A stretch of 64,000 bases of DNA, taken from the NCBI GenBank assembly GCA_023426145.1, contig JAFABG010000019.1, positions 1-64,000 of the forward strand, in the 5' to 3' direction. The notes below the pieces were generated by a model, which ran no database searches, had not been told where the DNA came from, and saw only the letters and a list, made by a program, of their open reading frames with translations. A program made the translations under genes and the position numbers. Positions 1-8,460 of this stretch are shown in pieces (positions within the stretch are counted from its first letter, which is position 1; each line of letters begins with the position of its first letter). The stretch comes from Bacteroidota bacterium. GTDB taxonomy: Bacteria > Bacteroidota > Bacteroidia > Bacteroidales > Bacteroidaceae.

Positions 1-96
1 GATAAAACTCACCTGAAAGACCTCTTTGATAAAACTAAATTTCAAAATGACAAAGAACGATTCGGACCAAATGGGCCAAGTTTATTTGATTTTTAA
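1..96 (+). CDS. C-terminal end of an unidentified protein (5'-truncated by window edge)
   Basis: Frame 1 is open from the first base and ends at a TAA at 94-96, giving 31 residues rich in Lys, Asp and Phe and ending in SLFDF. I do not recognise the family. It stops 14 bases before the end of a broken susC fragment on the other strand. That suggests, as inference only, that it is the tail of a transposase or another gene carried by an element inserted into that susC. The upstream sequence is needed to identify it. Confidence 0.4.
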   Translation, partial: DKTHLKDLFDKTKFQNDKERFGPNGPSLFDF

Positions 97-109
97 TAAC
101 GTCACAATT

Positions 110-475
110 TTAATGGGACATTAGTGATCCAATATAAGAAACAACTAATTCATGACTTCCAGCGGAAAGATTAATAGAAAATTTACCATCGAAATCGGTT
201 ATTGTACCAGTACTTGTACCTTTCACCACTATAGAAACACCGATAAGTGGTTCTCCATTTTCATCAGTAACCACCCCTTTACAATTTTTTGCTTACATAG
301 GAACAAGCATAGTGGTTTGATTTGCTCCATTTTTTGCGTAAACAGATAGAGTAGAAGTTGTACACAATAGGGTTAGCCCTAGAATTGTAAAAACACGTTT
401 ATACTGTATTTTCCACATATCAACAAATGCATGTTCTCTCATTCGTCTTAATTTAAAGTTAATAATAATTTTCAT
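110..475 (-). pseudogene. N-terminal remnant of a SusC-type TonB-dependent receptor
   Basis: Read from 475 downwards, the frame gives a basic N-terminus and a hydrophobic signal-like stretch, then an in-frame TAA at 293-295. The same frame then continues as a carboxypeptidase-regulatory-like beta-sandwich, the N-terminal domain of SusC/RagA receptors: GVVTDENGEPLIGVSIVVKG, TGTITDFDGKFSI and VVSYIG are nearly invariant SusC motifs. Homology breaks straight after YIG at about 126-130 and the frame ends at 110-112. No plug or barrel follows, where about 900 more residues would be expected. Two lesions (nonsense codon and 3' truncation) make this a pseudogene. The abrupt break next to an unrelated ORF end suggests an insertion or deletion junction. 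No susD partner is visible. Confidence 0.8.
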
Positions 476-675
476 AGTTTAATAAAAAACATGATCAGCG
501 CTAATCATATACAGGACGAAGGCCCAATAATCATGTACTCACAAAAACGAGAAAATACCATATTTCTTTTTACTCATTCATTTTCTCCAATATTTAGAAA
601 GAAAACTTAGACAATGGAATCGCATTTAAACCAATAAATTATCTAGATTTATTATTAAATAAGAAATTTAATATG

Positions 676-683
676 TAAATTTG
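676..683 (+). promoter_or_regulatory. Bacteroides -7 element TAAATTTG
   Basis: TAAATTTG matches the Bacteroides -7 consensus TAnnTTTG. A weak TTTA at 648-651 may be the -33 half. The ATG at 691 lies only 7 bases after the element, so the transcript would have almost no leader, or the true start codon is further downstream. Confidence 0.45.
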
Positions 684-690
684 TCGCTAG

Positions 691-1689
691 ATGCCGCTCA
701 AATTAACCACATACTATAAAGGAAAAGATATTCCCGACCTTCCGGGAAGCAACACATTTCATTCCAAAGAGTTGTTTCAAATCTATGAACTAACTCCAGG
801 ATACAATCCTCTATTAATTATAGCAACAGAAGATGGGCAACCAATTGCGCGCCTACTTGCTGCTATACGAAAAACAAATAAATGGCTTCCTTCTTCTATA
901 GTTAGACAATGCGTAGTGTATGGCACAGGTGAATTTATAACCCCATCCCTTTCAAGAAATAAAGAAAGAGAAGAGGAAATCTTTGGAGAAATGCTTGAAC
1001 ACCTTACCCAAGAAGCTTCTCGTTCTTGCTTTCTTATTGAATTTCGAAATCTTGAGAACGCGATGTTTGGTTATCGTTTCTTCCGCAATAATCAGTTCTT
1101 CCCTGTTAATTGGCTACGGGTCAGAAATTCATTACATAGCATTTCGAAAACTCAAGAACGGTTTAGCCCTTCACGCATTAGACAAATAAAAAAAGGACTA
1201 GCGAATGGTGCACAAGTTGAAGAAGCTCACACTATTGAAGAAATAGAAGCATTCTCACGGATGCTACATAAAATATACTCTTCACGCATCCGCCGATATT
1301 TCCCCAATAGAGACTTTTTCTACCACATCAACAACATCCTTATTACAGAAAAGCTGGCTAGAATATTTATAGTAAAGTACAAAGAGAAAATTATAGGAGG
1401 ATCTGCCTGCATTTACTCTGATGAAAATGCATATCTTTGGTTCTCAGGTGGCATGAGAAAGACATATGCACTACAATACCCAGGCATTTTAGCTGTTTGG
1501 AAAGCGCTTGAAGACGCTCATCATAGAGGATATCAACATATGGAGTTTATGGATGTAGGTCTACCTTTCCGCAAACATGGATATCGCGATTTTGTACTAC
1601 GGTTTGGAGGTAAACAAAGTAGTACACGACGTTGGTTTCGGATTGGTTGGCCATGGCTAAATAACCTCTTAATTAAGTTTTACGTCTAA
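691..1689 (+). CDS. GNAT / FemAB-like acyltransferase family protein
   Basis: 332 residues without signal peptide or membrane segment, so cytoplasmic. The second half has the look of a FemAB-type GNAT domain (Acetyltransf_6): a basic stretch RIRQIKKGL near residue 165, then a GGSACIYSDENAYLWFSGG strand pair near 237-256, and a helix plus MDVGLPF near 285-295. Such proteins transfer acyl or aminoacyl groups; in Bacteroidetes many act on lipids, polysaccharide or peptidoglycan precursors. The substrate cannot be read from the sequence. It is a single gene, 175 bases upstream of the methylmalonyl-CoA operon, with its own -7 element. Confidence 0.65.
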   Translation: MPLKLTTYYKGKDIPDLPGSNTFHSKELFQIYELTPGYNPLLIIATEDGQPIARLLAAIRKTNKWLPSSIVRQCVVYGTGEFITPSLSRNKEREEEIFGEMLEHLTQEASRSCFLIEFRNLENAMFGYRFFRNNQFFPVNWLRVRNSLHSISKTQERFSPSRIRQIKKGLANGAQVEEAHTIEEIEAFSRMLHKIYSSRIRRYFPNRDFFYHINNILITEKLARIFIVKYKEKIIGGSACIYSDENAYLWFSGGMRKTYALQYPGILAVWKALEDAHHRGYQHMEFMDVGLPFRKHGYRDFVLRFGGKQSSTRRWFRIGWPWLNNLLIKFYV

Positions 1690-1864
1690 ATGTAATCTCA
1701 AGATTACAAAAGCTACATTTGCCACCCATAGAGAGCACTTTTTATCCTTTATCCCCCAGTAATTAAATGCAGAAATATTTCTTTATTATGAGAGAAATGT
1801 CTTTCTTTGTGCTGTTTTATACCGTATTAAGAACATAATTAAACCAAATAAAAAAAATATAGTT

Positions 1865-2269
1865 ATGAAGATTTCACACATTGAACATTTGGGCATTGCT
1901 GTAAAAAGCATTGAAGAAGCCCTTCCATACTACGAAAACGTATTAGGTCTGAAATGCTACAATATCGAAACGGTAGAAGATCAAAAAGTTAAAACAGCTT
2001 TTTTGAAGGTAGGAGATACTAAAATCGAATTACTAGAACCTACATGTCCTGAGAGCACAATCGCAAAATTCATTGAAAATAAAGGCGTAGGTGTTCATCA
2101 TGTTGCTTTCGCTGTAGAAGATGGTGTAGCTAATGCATTATCAGAAGCCGAAAGCAAAGAAATCCGATTAATTGATAAAGCTCCACGTAAAGGTGCTGAA
2201 GGTCTAAGTATAGCTTTTCTTCACCCTAAATCAACATTGGGTGTACTAACTGAACTTTGTGAACACTAA
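1865..2269 (+). CDS. mce: Methylmalonyl-CoA epimerase
   Basis: 134 residues, the usual length. It is a vicinal-oxygen-chelate (glyoxalase-like) protein that interconverts (S)- and (R)-methylmalonyl-CoA, linking the B12-dependent mutase to decarboxylation in succinate-propionate fermentation. Two beta-alpha-beta modules are visible: HIEHLGIAVKSIEEALPYY at the N-terminus and GVHHVAFAVED near 77-86. His8, one of His78/His79 and Glu130 (in TELCE) are the expected metal ligands. It is the first gene of the decarboxylase operon, 28 bases before the carboxyltransferase gene, which supports this call over other VOC enzymes. No clear promoter is seen; TACATTTG at 1714-1721 lacks a -33 partner. Confidence 0.93.
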   Translation: MKISHIEHLGIAVKSIEEALPYYENVLGLKCYNIETVEDQKVKTAFLKVGDTKIELLEPTCPESTIAKFIENKGVGVHHVAFAVEDGVANALSEAESKEIRLIDKAPRKGAEGLSIAFLHPKSTLGVLTELCEH

Positions 2270-2297
2270 TCATAAACTCAAAAAACAACAAGAACTC

Positions 2298-3851
2298 ATG
2301 AGTAATCAACTTGAAAAAATTAAAGAGCTTATTGAACGCCGTTCCGTTGCCCGCATCGGAGGTGGTGAAAAAGCAATTACGAAACAACACGAAAAAGGAA
2401 AATACACAGCACGTGAGCGAATAGCAATGCTTTTGGACGAGGGTAGTTTCGAAGAAATGGATATGTTCGTAGAACACAGATGCACTAATTTCGGCATGGA
2501 TAAAAAGCATTATCCTGGTGATGGTGTAGTTACAGGTTGCGGAACAATTGAAGGCCGTTTAGTCTACCTTTTTGCTCAAGATTTCACAGTTACTGCAGGC
2601 TCTTTGTCGGAAACAATGTCACTAAAGATCTGTAAGATTATGGATCAAGCCATGAAAATGGGTGCGCCTTGTATCGGCATCAATGACTCTGGTGGTGCAC
2701 GTATTCAAGAAGGTATAAACGCTCTTGCAGGTTATGCCGAAATCTTTCAAAGAAATATTTTAGCTTCAGGGGTTATTCCTCAGATTTCAGGTATTTTTGG
2801 TCCATGTGCAGGTGGTGCTGTTTATTCTCCTGCATTGACCGATTTCACATTGATGATGGAAGGTACTTCTTATATGTTCCTCACTGGTCCAAAAGTAGTA
2901 AAAACTGTAACCGGTGAAGATGTAAGCCAAGAAAACCTTGGTGGTGCAAGTGTACACTCAACCAAATCTGGAGTTACTCATTTCACAGCTAAAACAGAAG
3001 AAGAAGGTTTGGCATTGATCCGTACACTTCTAAGCTATATACCTCAAAACAATCTCGAAGAGGCACCTTACGTAGACTGCACAGACCCAATTGACCGTTT
3101 AGATGACACGTTGAACGATATTGTTCCAGATAGTCCTAATAAGCCGTATGACATGTACGAAGTAATCAGTGCAATTGTGGATAATAGCGAGTTTCTAGAA
3201 ATACAAAAAGATTATGCTAAAAATATTATTATAGGTTTTGCTCGCTTCAATGGACAGTCTGTAGGCATTGTAGCCAACCAGCCCAAATATCTAGCAGGTG
3301 TGCTTGACAGCAATGCATCTCGCAAAGGTGCTCGGTTTGTTCGCTTCTGTGACGCATTCAACATTCCCATCGTTTCATTGGTAGATGTACCAGGATTCCT
3401 CCCTGGAACAGGACAAGAATACAATGGAGTTATCCTTCATGGTGCTAAATTACTCTATGCATACGGAGAAGCAACTGTACCAAAAGTTACAATTACTTTA
3501 CGTAAATCTTATGGTGGCTCTCACATTGTAATGAGTTGCAAACAGCTCCGCGGTGATATGAACTATGCATGGCCAACAGCTGAGATTGCTGTTATGGGAG
3601 GTGCTGGTGCTGTGGAAGTTTTATACGCTCGAGAAGCTAAAGATCAGGAAAATCCAGCTCAATTCCTTGCAGAAAAAGAAGCTGAATACACAAAACTCTT
3701 TGCTAATCCATACAATGCTGCTAAATATGGCTACATTGATGACGTAATTGAACCACGAAACACACGTTTCCGCGTGATCCGTGCCTTACAACAATTGCAA
3801 ACGAAGAAACTAACTAATCCAGCTAAAAAGCATGGTAATATTCCGTTGTAA
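2298..3851 (+). CDS. mmdA: Methylmalonyl-CoA decarboxylase / propionyl-CoA carboxylase carboxyltransferase subunit
   Basis: 517 residues, matching acyl-CoA carboxyltransferases of this class. It moves the carboxyl group of (S)-methylmalonyl-CoA to biotin on the carrier protein, releasing propionyl-CoA. The two crotonase-like halves are present: GINDSGGARIQEG, FGPCAGGAVYSPALTDF and GPKVVKTVTGE in the N-half, and VDVPGFLPGTGQEYNG and KSYGGSHIVMS in the C-half, which form the CoA and biotin sites. I chose the ATG at 2298 (MSNQLEKIKELIERR) over one at 2259 because the earlier start would overlap mce and adds a non-conserved Lys-rich leader. The gamma, biotin and beta subunit genes follow, so decarboxylation driving Na+ export is more likely than ATP-driven carboxylation. 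Confidence 0.93.
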   Translation: MSNQLEKIKELIERRSVARIGGGEKAITKQHEKGKYTARERIAMLLDEGSFEEMDMFVEHRCTNFGMDKKHYPGDGVVTGCGTIEGRLVYLFAQDFTVTAGSLSETMSLKICKIMDQAMKMGAPCIGINDSGGARIQEGINALAGYAEIFQRNILASGVIPQISGIFGPCAGGAVYSPALTDFTLMMEGTSYMFLTGPKVVKTVTGEDVSQENLGGASVHSTKSGVTHFTAKTEEEGLALIRTLLSYIPQNNLEEAPYVDCTDPIDRLDDTLNDIVPDSPNKPYDMYEVISAIVDNSEFLEIQKDYAKNIIIGFARFNGQSVGIVANQPKYLAGVLDSNASRKGARFVRFCDAFNIPIVSLVDVPGFLPGTGQEYNGVILHGAKLLYAYGEATVPKVTITLRKSYGGSHIVMSCKQLRGDMNYAWPTAEIAVMGGAGAVEVLYAREAKDQENPAQFLAEKEAEYTKLFANPYNAAKYGYIDDVIEPRNTRFRVIRALQQLQTKKLTNPAKKHGNIPL

Positions 3852-3882
3852 TCAAGCTTATAACTTTAAAAAAAGAACGATT

Positions 3883-4800
3883 ATGAATAAAACCAAAATC
3901 GGAATATTTTTATCATTACTGTTATTAATTGGGCTGACTTCTTGTAGAGAAGAAAAATCAAACAGCAAACTACTGTTGAATGAAGTTCTGATCGACAACC
4001 AAAACAGTTTCCAAGATGATTACGGCCTGCATAGTGCTTGGATTGAAATATTCAACAAATCATACGGTAGCGCAGATTTGGCTGCTTGTTTGATCAAAGT
4101 AAGTAGTCAACCAGGGGATACGATTACCTACTTTATTCCAAAAGGTGACATCTTAACTTCCATAAAACCCCGTCAACATGCTCTTTTCTGGGCAGATGCT
4201 GAACCCAACCGAGGGACTTTCCATACTAGTTTTAAACTAAACACAGAAACCTCTAATTGGATTGGACTTTTTGACTCAGGAAGAAACTTAATGGATCAAA
4301 TTGTAATTCCTGCTGGCACATTAGGCTCTAATGAGTCTTATGCACGTATTAGTGACGGAGCTCCTAATTGGGAAGTTAAAGGTGGGAGTAATGATAAATA
4401 CGTAACACCAAGCACCAATAATAAAACACTCAACAGCAATGCTAAGATGGAAAAATTCGAGAAGCATGACTCTGTCGGCATCGGAATGTCAATTTCAGCA
4501 ATGAGTGTAGTATTCTGTGGATTACTTCTGCTCTTCATTTCCTTCAAGATCGTTGGTAGAATCGCGGTCAATTTAAGTAAGCGTAATGCTATGAAATCTA
4601 AAGGAATCAATAAGCATGAAGCTAAAGAGTTGACAGAAGCTCCTGGTGAAGTATATGCTGCTATTTCTATGGCATTACATGAAATGCAAGATGAAGTACA
4701 TGATATTGAAGAAACTGTCCTTACAATCACTCGCGTAAAACGCAGTTATTCACCGTGGAGTTCTAAGATTTACACCTTGCGTGAAACTCCCAGAAAGTAA
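3883..4800 (+). CDS. OadG-family gamma-like subunit with N-terminal lamin-tail domain
   Basis: 305 residues from the ATG at 3883; an upstream start at 3832 would run through the mmdA stop region and spoil the signal peptide. Residues 1-18 form a lipoprotein signal (LIGLTSC, lipobox Cys near 18). Residues about 25-170 resemble a lamin-tail domain (LTD): LLLNEVLIDN, SAWIEIFNKS, ADLAACLIK, FHTSFKLNTETSNWIGLFD and SNESYARISDG occur in the family's order. One membrane helix follows at about 200-225, then a basic, acidic cytoplasmic tail. Ordinary OadG/MmdD subunits are about 80-120 residues and anchor the catalytic subunit to the beta pump, so this is an enlarged version with an extracytoplasmic domain. 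Its place between mmdA and the biotin carrier supports the subunit role. Confidence 0.8.
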   Translation: MNKTKIGIFLSLLLLIGLTSCREEKSNSKLLLNEVLIDNQNSFQDDYGLHSAWIEIFNKSYGSADLAACLIKVSSQPGDTITYFIPKGDILTSIKPRQHALFWADAEPNRGTFHTSFKLNTETSNWIGLFDSGRNLMDQIVIPAGTLGSNESYARISDGAPNWEVKGGSNDKYVTPSTNNKTLNSNAKMEKFEKHDSVGIGMSISAMSVVFCGLLLLFISFKIVGRIAVNLSKRNAMKSKGINKHEAKELTEAPGEVYAAISMALHEMQDEVHDIEETVLTITRVKRSYSPWSSKIYTLRETPRK

Positions 4801-4826
4801 GTCAATTACATTAATAGATTTAAACG

Positions 4827-5258
4827 ATGAAAGAATATAAATACAAAATTAATGGTAACTTATATAAAGTAACCATAGGGGATATCGAGGATAATATCGC
4901 TGACGTTGAAGTGAACGGTACACACTATAAAGTTGAAATGGAAAAACAACCCAAAGTTACAATCAAACCAGCAGTTGTTCGTCCTATGCCAAATGCTCCA
5001 GCAGCCCCGACACAAGTAGTGAAACCTAGCGCTCCCTCGACAGGAAAATCGGGAGTAAAATCTCCATTGCCTGGTGTTATACTCGACATAAAGGTTAATG
5101 TTGGTGATACTGTAAAGAAAGGGCAAACAATCATTATATTGGAAGCCATGAAAATGGAAAATAATATTAATGCTGATAAAGATGGAAAGATCACTGCCAT
5201 CAATGTAAGCAAGGGAGATTCTGTTCTTGAAGGTAATGACCTAGTAATTATAGAATAA
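4827..5258 (+). CDS. mmdC: Biotin carboxyl carrier subunit of methylmalonyl-CoA decarboxylase
   Basis: 143 residues. The C-terminal ~70 residues are a biotinyl domain with EAMKMEN, whose Lys109 is the biotinylation site. A Pro/Ala-rich linker (about residues 48-72) precedes it, giving the swinging arm between the carboxyltransferase and the membrane decarboxylase. The N-terminal ~45 residues (MKEYKYKINGNLYKVTIGDI) are the small strand region common in Bacteroidetes carriers. It starts 26 bases after the gamma-like subunit and ends one base before the beta subunit start, so the last two genes are almost certainly translationally linked. Confidence 0.92.
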   Translation: MKEYKYKINGNLYKVTIGDIEDNIADVEVNGTHYKVEMEKQPKVTIKPAVVRPMPNAPAAPTQVVKPSAPSTGKSGVKSPLPGVILDIKVNVGDTVKKGQTIIILEAMKMENNINADKDGKITAINVSKGDSVLEGNDLVIIE

Positions 5259-5259
5259 C

Positions 5260-6420
5260 ATGGGAGACTTTATTAACTTTTTAGGAAATAACCTTGCTGA
5301 TTTTTGGACGTATACAGGATTTGCCAATGCTACTGTAGGGCATCTTGTTATGATTCTCGTCGGCTTGGTGTTCATCTATTTGGCTGTAGCCAAAGAATTT
5401 GAACCGATGCTACTAATCCCTATTGGATTCGGTATCCTAATCGGTAATATCCCTTTCAATATGGATGCCGGATTAAAAGTAGGTATCTATGAAGAAGGAT
5501 CTGTGTTGAATATATTGTATCAGGGAGTGACATCTGGTTGGTATCCCCCACTTATTTTTCTGGGAATTGGTGCCATGACTGATTTTTCAGCCCTTATATC
5601 AAATCCGAAGTTAATGTTGATTGGCGCTGCTGCTCAATTTGGGATATTCGGTGCTTACATGATTGCATTAGAAATGGGCTTTGACCCAATGCAAGCAGGT
5701 GCTATCGGTATTATAGGTGGTGCAGATGGACCTACAGCTATATTTCTGTCGTCGAAATTAGCACCTAATCTGATGGGAGCTATTGCAGTGTCCGCCTACT
5801 CTTATATGGCATTAGTTCCAGTGATACAGCCTCCTATCATGCGTCTTCTGACCACAAAACATGAACGAGTAATCCGAATGAAACCACCGCGTGCAGTTTC
5901 TCATACAGAGAAAGTAATTTTCCCAATCATTGGTCTACTACTAACATGTTTTCTTGTTCCCTCTGGCCTACCACTTTTAGGAATGTTGTTCTTTGGCAAC
6001 CTACTGAAAGAAAGTGGAGTGACCCGTAGATTAGCAAATACTGCAAGTGGTCCTCTCATTGATATTATTACGATCTTGTTAGGATTAACAGTAGGTGCTT
6101 CTACGCAAGCTTCAGAGTTTTTGACTATAGATTCTATCAAAATATTCGCTCTAGGTGCGTTATCATTTGTTATTGCTACTACATCCGGCGTATTATTCGT
6201 GAAAATATTTAATCTATTCCTGAAGAAAGGTAATAAAATTAATCCGTTGATTGGTAATGCCGGTGTATCTGCCGTACCCGACTCTGCCCGCATATCGCAA
6301 GTTGTAGGCTTAGAATACGACCCTACAAATTACTTACTCATGCATGCAATGGGTCCAAATGTTGCTGGTGTAATTGGCTCAGCTGTTGCAGCAGGTATCC
6401 TATTAGGGTTCTTAATGTAG
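5260..6420 (+). CDS. mmdB: Sodium ion-translocating decarboxylase beta subunit (methylmalonyl-CoA type)
   Basis: 386 residues, strongly hydrophobic with about 9-11 membrane segments. This is the integral membrane subunit that decarboxylates carboxybiotin and exports Na+. Family signatures are clear: PLIFLGIGAMTDF, the GIIGGADGPTAIF motif near 150-162 that carries the Na+/carboxybiotin aspartate, YSYMALVPVIQPP, and PLIGNAGVSAVPDSARISQ near the C-terminus. It is the last gene of the operon, followed by a strong hairpin. A paralogue (the oxaloacetate type) lies on the other strand at 10224-11459. Confidence 0.93.
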   Translation: MGDFINFLGNNLADFWTYTGFANATVGHLVMILVGLVFIYLAVAKEFEPMLLIPIGFGILIGNIPFNMDAGLKVGIYEEGSVLNILYQGVTSGWYPPLIFLGIGAMTDFSALISNPKLMLIGAAAQFGIFGAYMIALEMGFDPMQAGAIGIIGGADGPTAIFLSSKLAPNLMGAIAVSAYSYMALVPVIQPPIMRLLTTKHERVIRMKPPRAVSHTEKVIFPIIGLLLTCFLVPSGLPLLGMLFFGNLLKESGVTRRLANTASGPLIDIITILLGLTVGASTQASEFLTIDSIKIFALGALSFVIATTSGVLFVKIFNLFLKKGNKINPLIGNAGVSAVPDSARISQVVGLEYDPTNYLLMHAMGPNVAGVIGSAVAAGILLGFLM

Positions 6421-6471
6421 GAAAAGGTATCTCCCAAATTTCCTTTTGGAATGCCGAGACTCAAGACAGAG

Positions 6472-6505
6472 TGCGGATATTGCATATTAAATTGCAATAT
6501 CCGCA
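6472..6505 (+). terminator. Hairpin downstream of the methylmalonyl-CoA decarboxylase operon
   Basis: A perfect 13-bp stem (6472-6484 with 6493-6505) and an 8-base loop, followed by TTATCTTTAT. It lies about 50 bases after the beta-subunit stop. The T-tract is weak but the placement fits an intrinsic terminator. Confidence 0.7.
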
Positions 6506-6720
6506 TTATCTTTATATGACAAGCAGCAATACATCATACAAGGATTTATAGTGTTATTTACCCTTATCATTTAGTTAATCTATTTCAAAAATATTACAAA
6601 TAATTTATCATTGCTCTTTTTTTAGTATCTTGCATTTTTATAACGATGCACTTAAATTAAGATTCATGAAAAGGATTATATATACTCAAGAGCACGAATA
6701 AGTTAAGAAAATAAATTATC
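6506..6720. other. AT-rich spacer between convergent genes, no feature seen
   Basis: About 215 bases between the terminators of two convergent transcripts. It holds no ORF of useful length, no hairpin and no repeat that I could support. Confidence 0.6.
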
Positions 6721-6753
6721 AAAAAAGGCTGCAACAGTTAAACTATTGCAGCC
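6721..6753 (-). terminator. Intrinsic terminator of fba
   Basis: On the minus strand an 11-bp stem (6743-6753 with 6727-6737, one G-U type pair) is followed by six T residues at 6726-6721. It lies 26 bases downstream of the fba stop. Confidence 0.85.
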
Positions 6754-6778
6754 TTCAATATAATAAGATAATCTCTGA

Positions 6779-7783
6779 TTATTTAGCTAATTTGTTGTCT
6801 GAGCCCAACACATTAAGGATTTTGTGCTTGTAGAGTTTCTCCATATTGTCACGAGCAGGACCAAGATACTTACGTGGATCGAATTCTGCTGGTTTTTCAG
6901 CAAAAGTCTTACGTACTGCAGCAGTCATAGCTAGACGTGAATCTGAGTCAATATTGATTTTGCAAACAGCAGACTTAGCAGCTTTACGCAATTCTTCTTC
7001 AGGAATACCGATAGCAGCTTTCAAAGCTCCACCATATTTATTAATGGTTTCAACTTCTTCCTCAGGAACTGAAGAAGATCCGTGAAGAACGATAGGGAAT
7101 CCCGGAAGTTTTTCCATTACAGCATCTAATACTTCAAAAGCTAATGGAGGAGGCACCATGCGACCTGTAGCTGGATCAATATGACATTGTTCTGGAGTAA
7201 ATTTAAACGCTCCATGAGAAGTTCCAATCGAAATAGCCAAAGAATCACATCCTGTACGAGTAGCGAAATCAATAACTTCTTCAGGGTCAGTATATGTGTG
7301 ATGATCTGCAGATACTTCATCTTCAACACCAGCCAACACTCCAAGTTCACCTTCTACAGTTACATCAAATTGATGAGCATACTCAACAACTTTCTTTGTT
7401 AAAGCAACATTTTCTTCATATGGAAGATGAGAACCGTCAATCATTACTGATGAGAAGCCATAATCTATACAAGATTTGCAAGTCTCGAAAGTATCTCCGT
7501 GGTCAAGGTGAAGAACTATTTCGGGAGAAGCACAACCTAACTCTTTAGCATATTCAACAGCTCCCTGAGCCATATAACGCAATAAAGTTGCATTGGCATA
7601 CTGACGAGCTCCTTTAGAAACTTGAAGAATAACTGGAGATTTAGTTTCTACAGCTGCTTTGATAATAGCCTGCAACTGTTCCATATTGTTGAAGTTGAAT
7701 GCTGGGATAGCGTATCCACCTTTAATAGCCTTAGCAAACATATCTCTAGTGTTTACCAATCCTAAATCTTTGTAATTAACCAT
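6779..7783 (-). CDS. fba: Class II fructose-bisphosphate aldolase
   Basis: 334 residues, a full-length class II aldolase. It is a zinc enzyme cleaving fructose 1,6-bisphosphate to dihydroxyacetone phosphate and glyceraldehyde 3-phosphate in cytoplasmic glycolysis. HLDHGD (His92, Asp94, His95) supplies the catalytic Asp and a metal ligand; ISIGTSHGAFKF and VLHGSSSVPEEE carry the remaining ligands and the phosphate-binding loop. The long-chain type ending (KLYKHKILNVLGSDNKLAK) fits Bacteroidetes enzymes. It is a single gene with its own -7 element upstream and a terminator downstream. Confidence 0.95.
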   Translation of the reverse strand: MVNYKDLGLVNTRDMFAKAIKGGYAIPAFNFNNMEQLQAIIKAAVETKSPVILQVSKGARQYANATLLRYMAQGAVEYAKELGCASPEIVLHLDHGDTFETCKSCIDYGFSSVMIDGSHLPYEENVALTKKVVEYAHQFDVTVEGELGVLAGVEDEVSADHHTYTDPEEVIDFATRTGCDSLAISIGTSHGAFKFTPEQCHIDPATGRMVPPPLAFEVLDAVMEKLPGFPIVLHGSSSVPEEEVETINKYGGALKAAIGIPEEELRKAAKSAVCKINIDSDSRLAMTAAVRKTFAEKPAEFDPRKYLGPARDNMEKLYKHKILNVLGSDNKLAK

Positions 7784-7822
7784 TTTGTTTAAAGTTTATT
7801 GTTAGTGAATAAAAATTCTACG

Positions 7823-7830
7823 CAAAAATA
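7823..7830 (-). promoter_or_regulatory. -7 element TATTTTTG for fba
   Basis: Read on the minus strand, 7830-7823 is TATTTTTG, a full match to TAnnTTTG, 40 bases upstream of the fba ATG. No good -33 TTTG was found. Confidence 0.5.
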
Positions 7831-8102
7831 AGCATTATCCATCGAATAACTAACATTGGAAAGAAAAATATAATAGAAAAAGGCTTAAATTGAAACACAA
7901 TACATTTAATATAAGAAACTTAAAGCGTGTATTGTAATGTCCACCTTACAATTAAACGTCAAAAAAGACAAATAAACGAAATACAGTTTTCCTAGATATA
8001 AACGCACCTCATGCATACCACCATAAATCATATAAATTATTAAATCAGCAAACTTTAGCCTTGATTTTTAAGCAAAGAGTTTCCTGTTTCAGAGAATTGT
8101 AT
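7831..8102. other. Spacer between divergent fba and rpmE2, little seen
   Basis: AT-rich and non-coding. The only structure noted is a 7-bp inverted repeat, ATTGTAA at 7931-7937 with TTACAAT at 7946-7952, too small to assign a role. Confidence 0.5.
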
Positions 8103-8110
8103 TATCTTTG
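8103..8110 (+). promoter_or_regulatory. -7 element TATCTTTG for rpmE2
   Basis: A perfect TAnnTTTG with TTTC at 8080-8083, 19 bases upstream, as a near-consensus -33. It gives a leader of about 70 bases before the L31 start. Confidence 0.7.
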
Positions 8111-8185
8111 CGCACTGAAAATGACCATTACACTATTTCTTACCAAAATAGTAATAGAATATAAATTAAAAAAACAGATACTGAA

Positions 8186-8440
8186 ATGAAAAAAGGCCTT
8201 CATCCAGAATCATACCGTCCGGTAGTCTTCAAAGATATGTCAAATGGTGATATGTTTTTGTCTAAATCAACTGTAGCAACGAAAGAAACCATCGAATTTG
8301 AAGGTGAAACTTACCCGGTGCTAAAGATTGAAATTTCTAATACTTCTCACCCGTTTTATACTGGTAAATCTACATTGGTAGATACAGCTGGACGTGTTGA
8401 TAAGTTCATGAGCCGTTACGGTGATCGCAAAAAGAAATAA
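8186..8440 (+). CDS. rpmE2: 50S ribosomal protein L31, type B
   Basis: 84 residues, the usual length of the zinc-free B type. MKKGLHPESYRPVVFKDMSN at the start and HPFYTGKSTLVDTAGRVDKF near 56-75 are diagnostic. The CxxC zinc motif of type A L31 is absent. It is a component of the large ribosomal subunit. Monocistronic, with a clear promoter and an 18-bp terminator hairpin. Confidence 0.95.
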   Translation: MKKGLHPESYRPVVFKDMSNGDMFLSKSTVATKETIEFEGETYPVLKIEISNTSHPFYTGKSTLVDTAGRVDKFMSRYGDRKKK

Positions 8441-8460
8441 TTGATCTTACGTTAAGATGA

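Noticed and set aside
152..349. Plus-strand ORF of 65 codons
   Set aside because: It is the reverse shadow of the broken SusC domain, whose protein motifs on the minus strand are unmistakable.
1714..1721. TACATTTG as the promoter of the methylmalonyl-CoA operon
   Set aside because: Matches the -7 consensus but has no -33 TTTG and would leave a 140-base leader; not strong enough to call.
7931..7952. Small inverted repeat as an operator
   Set aside because: Seven-base arms in very AT-rich DNA are expected by chance and lie far from both -7 elements.
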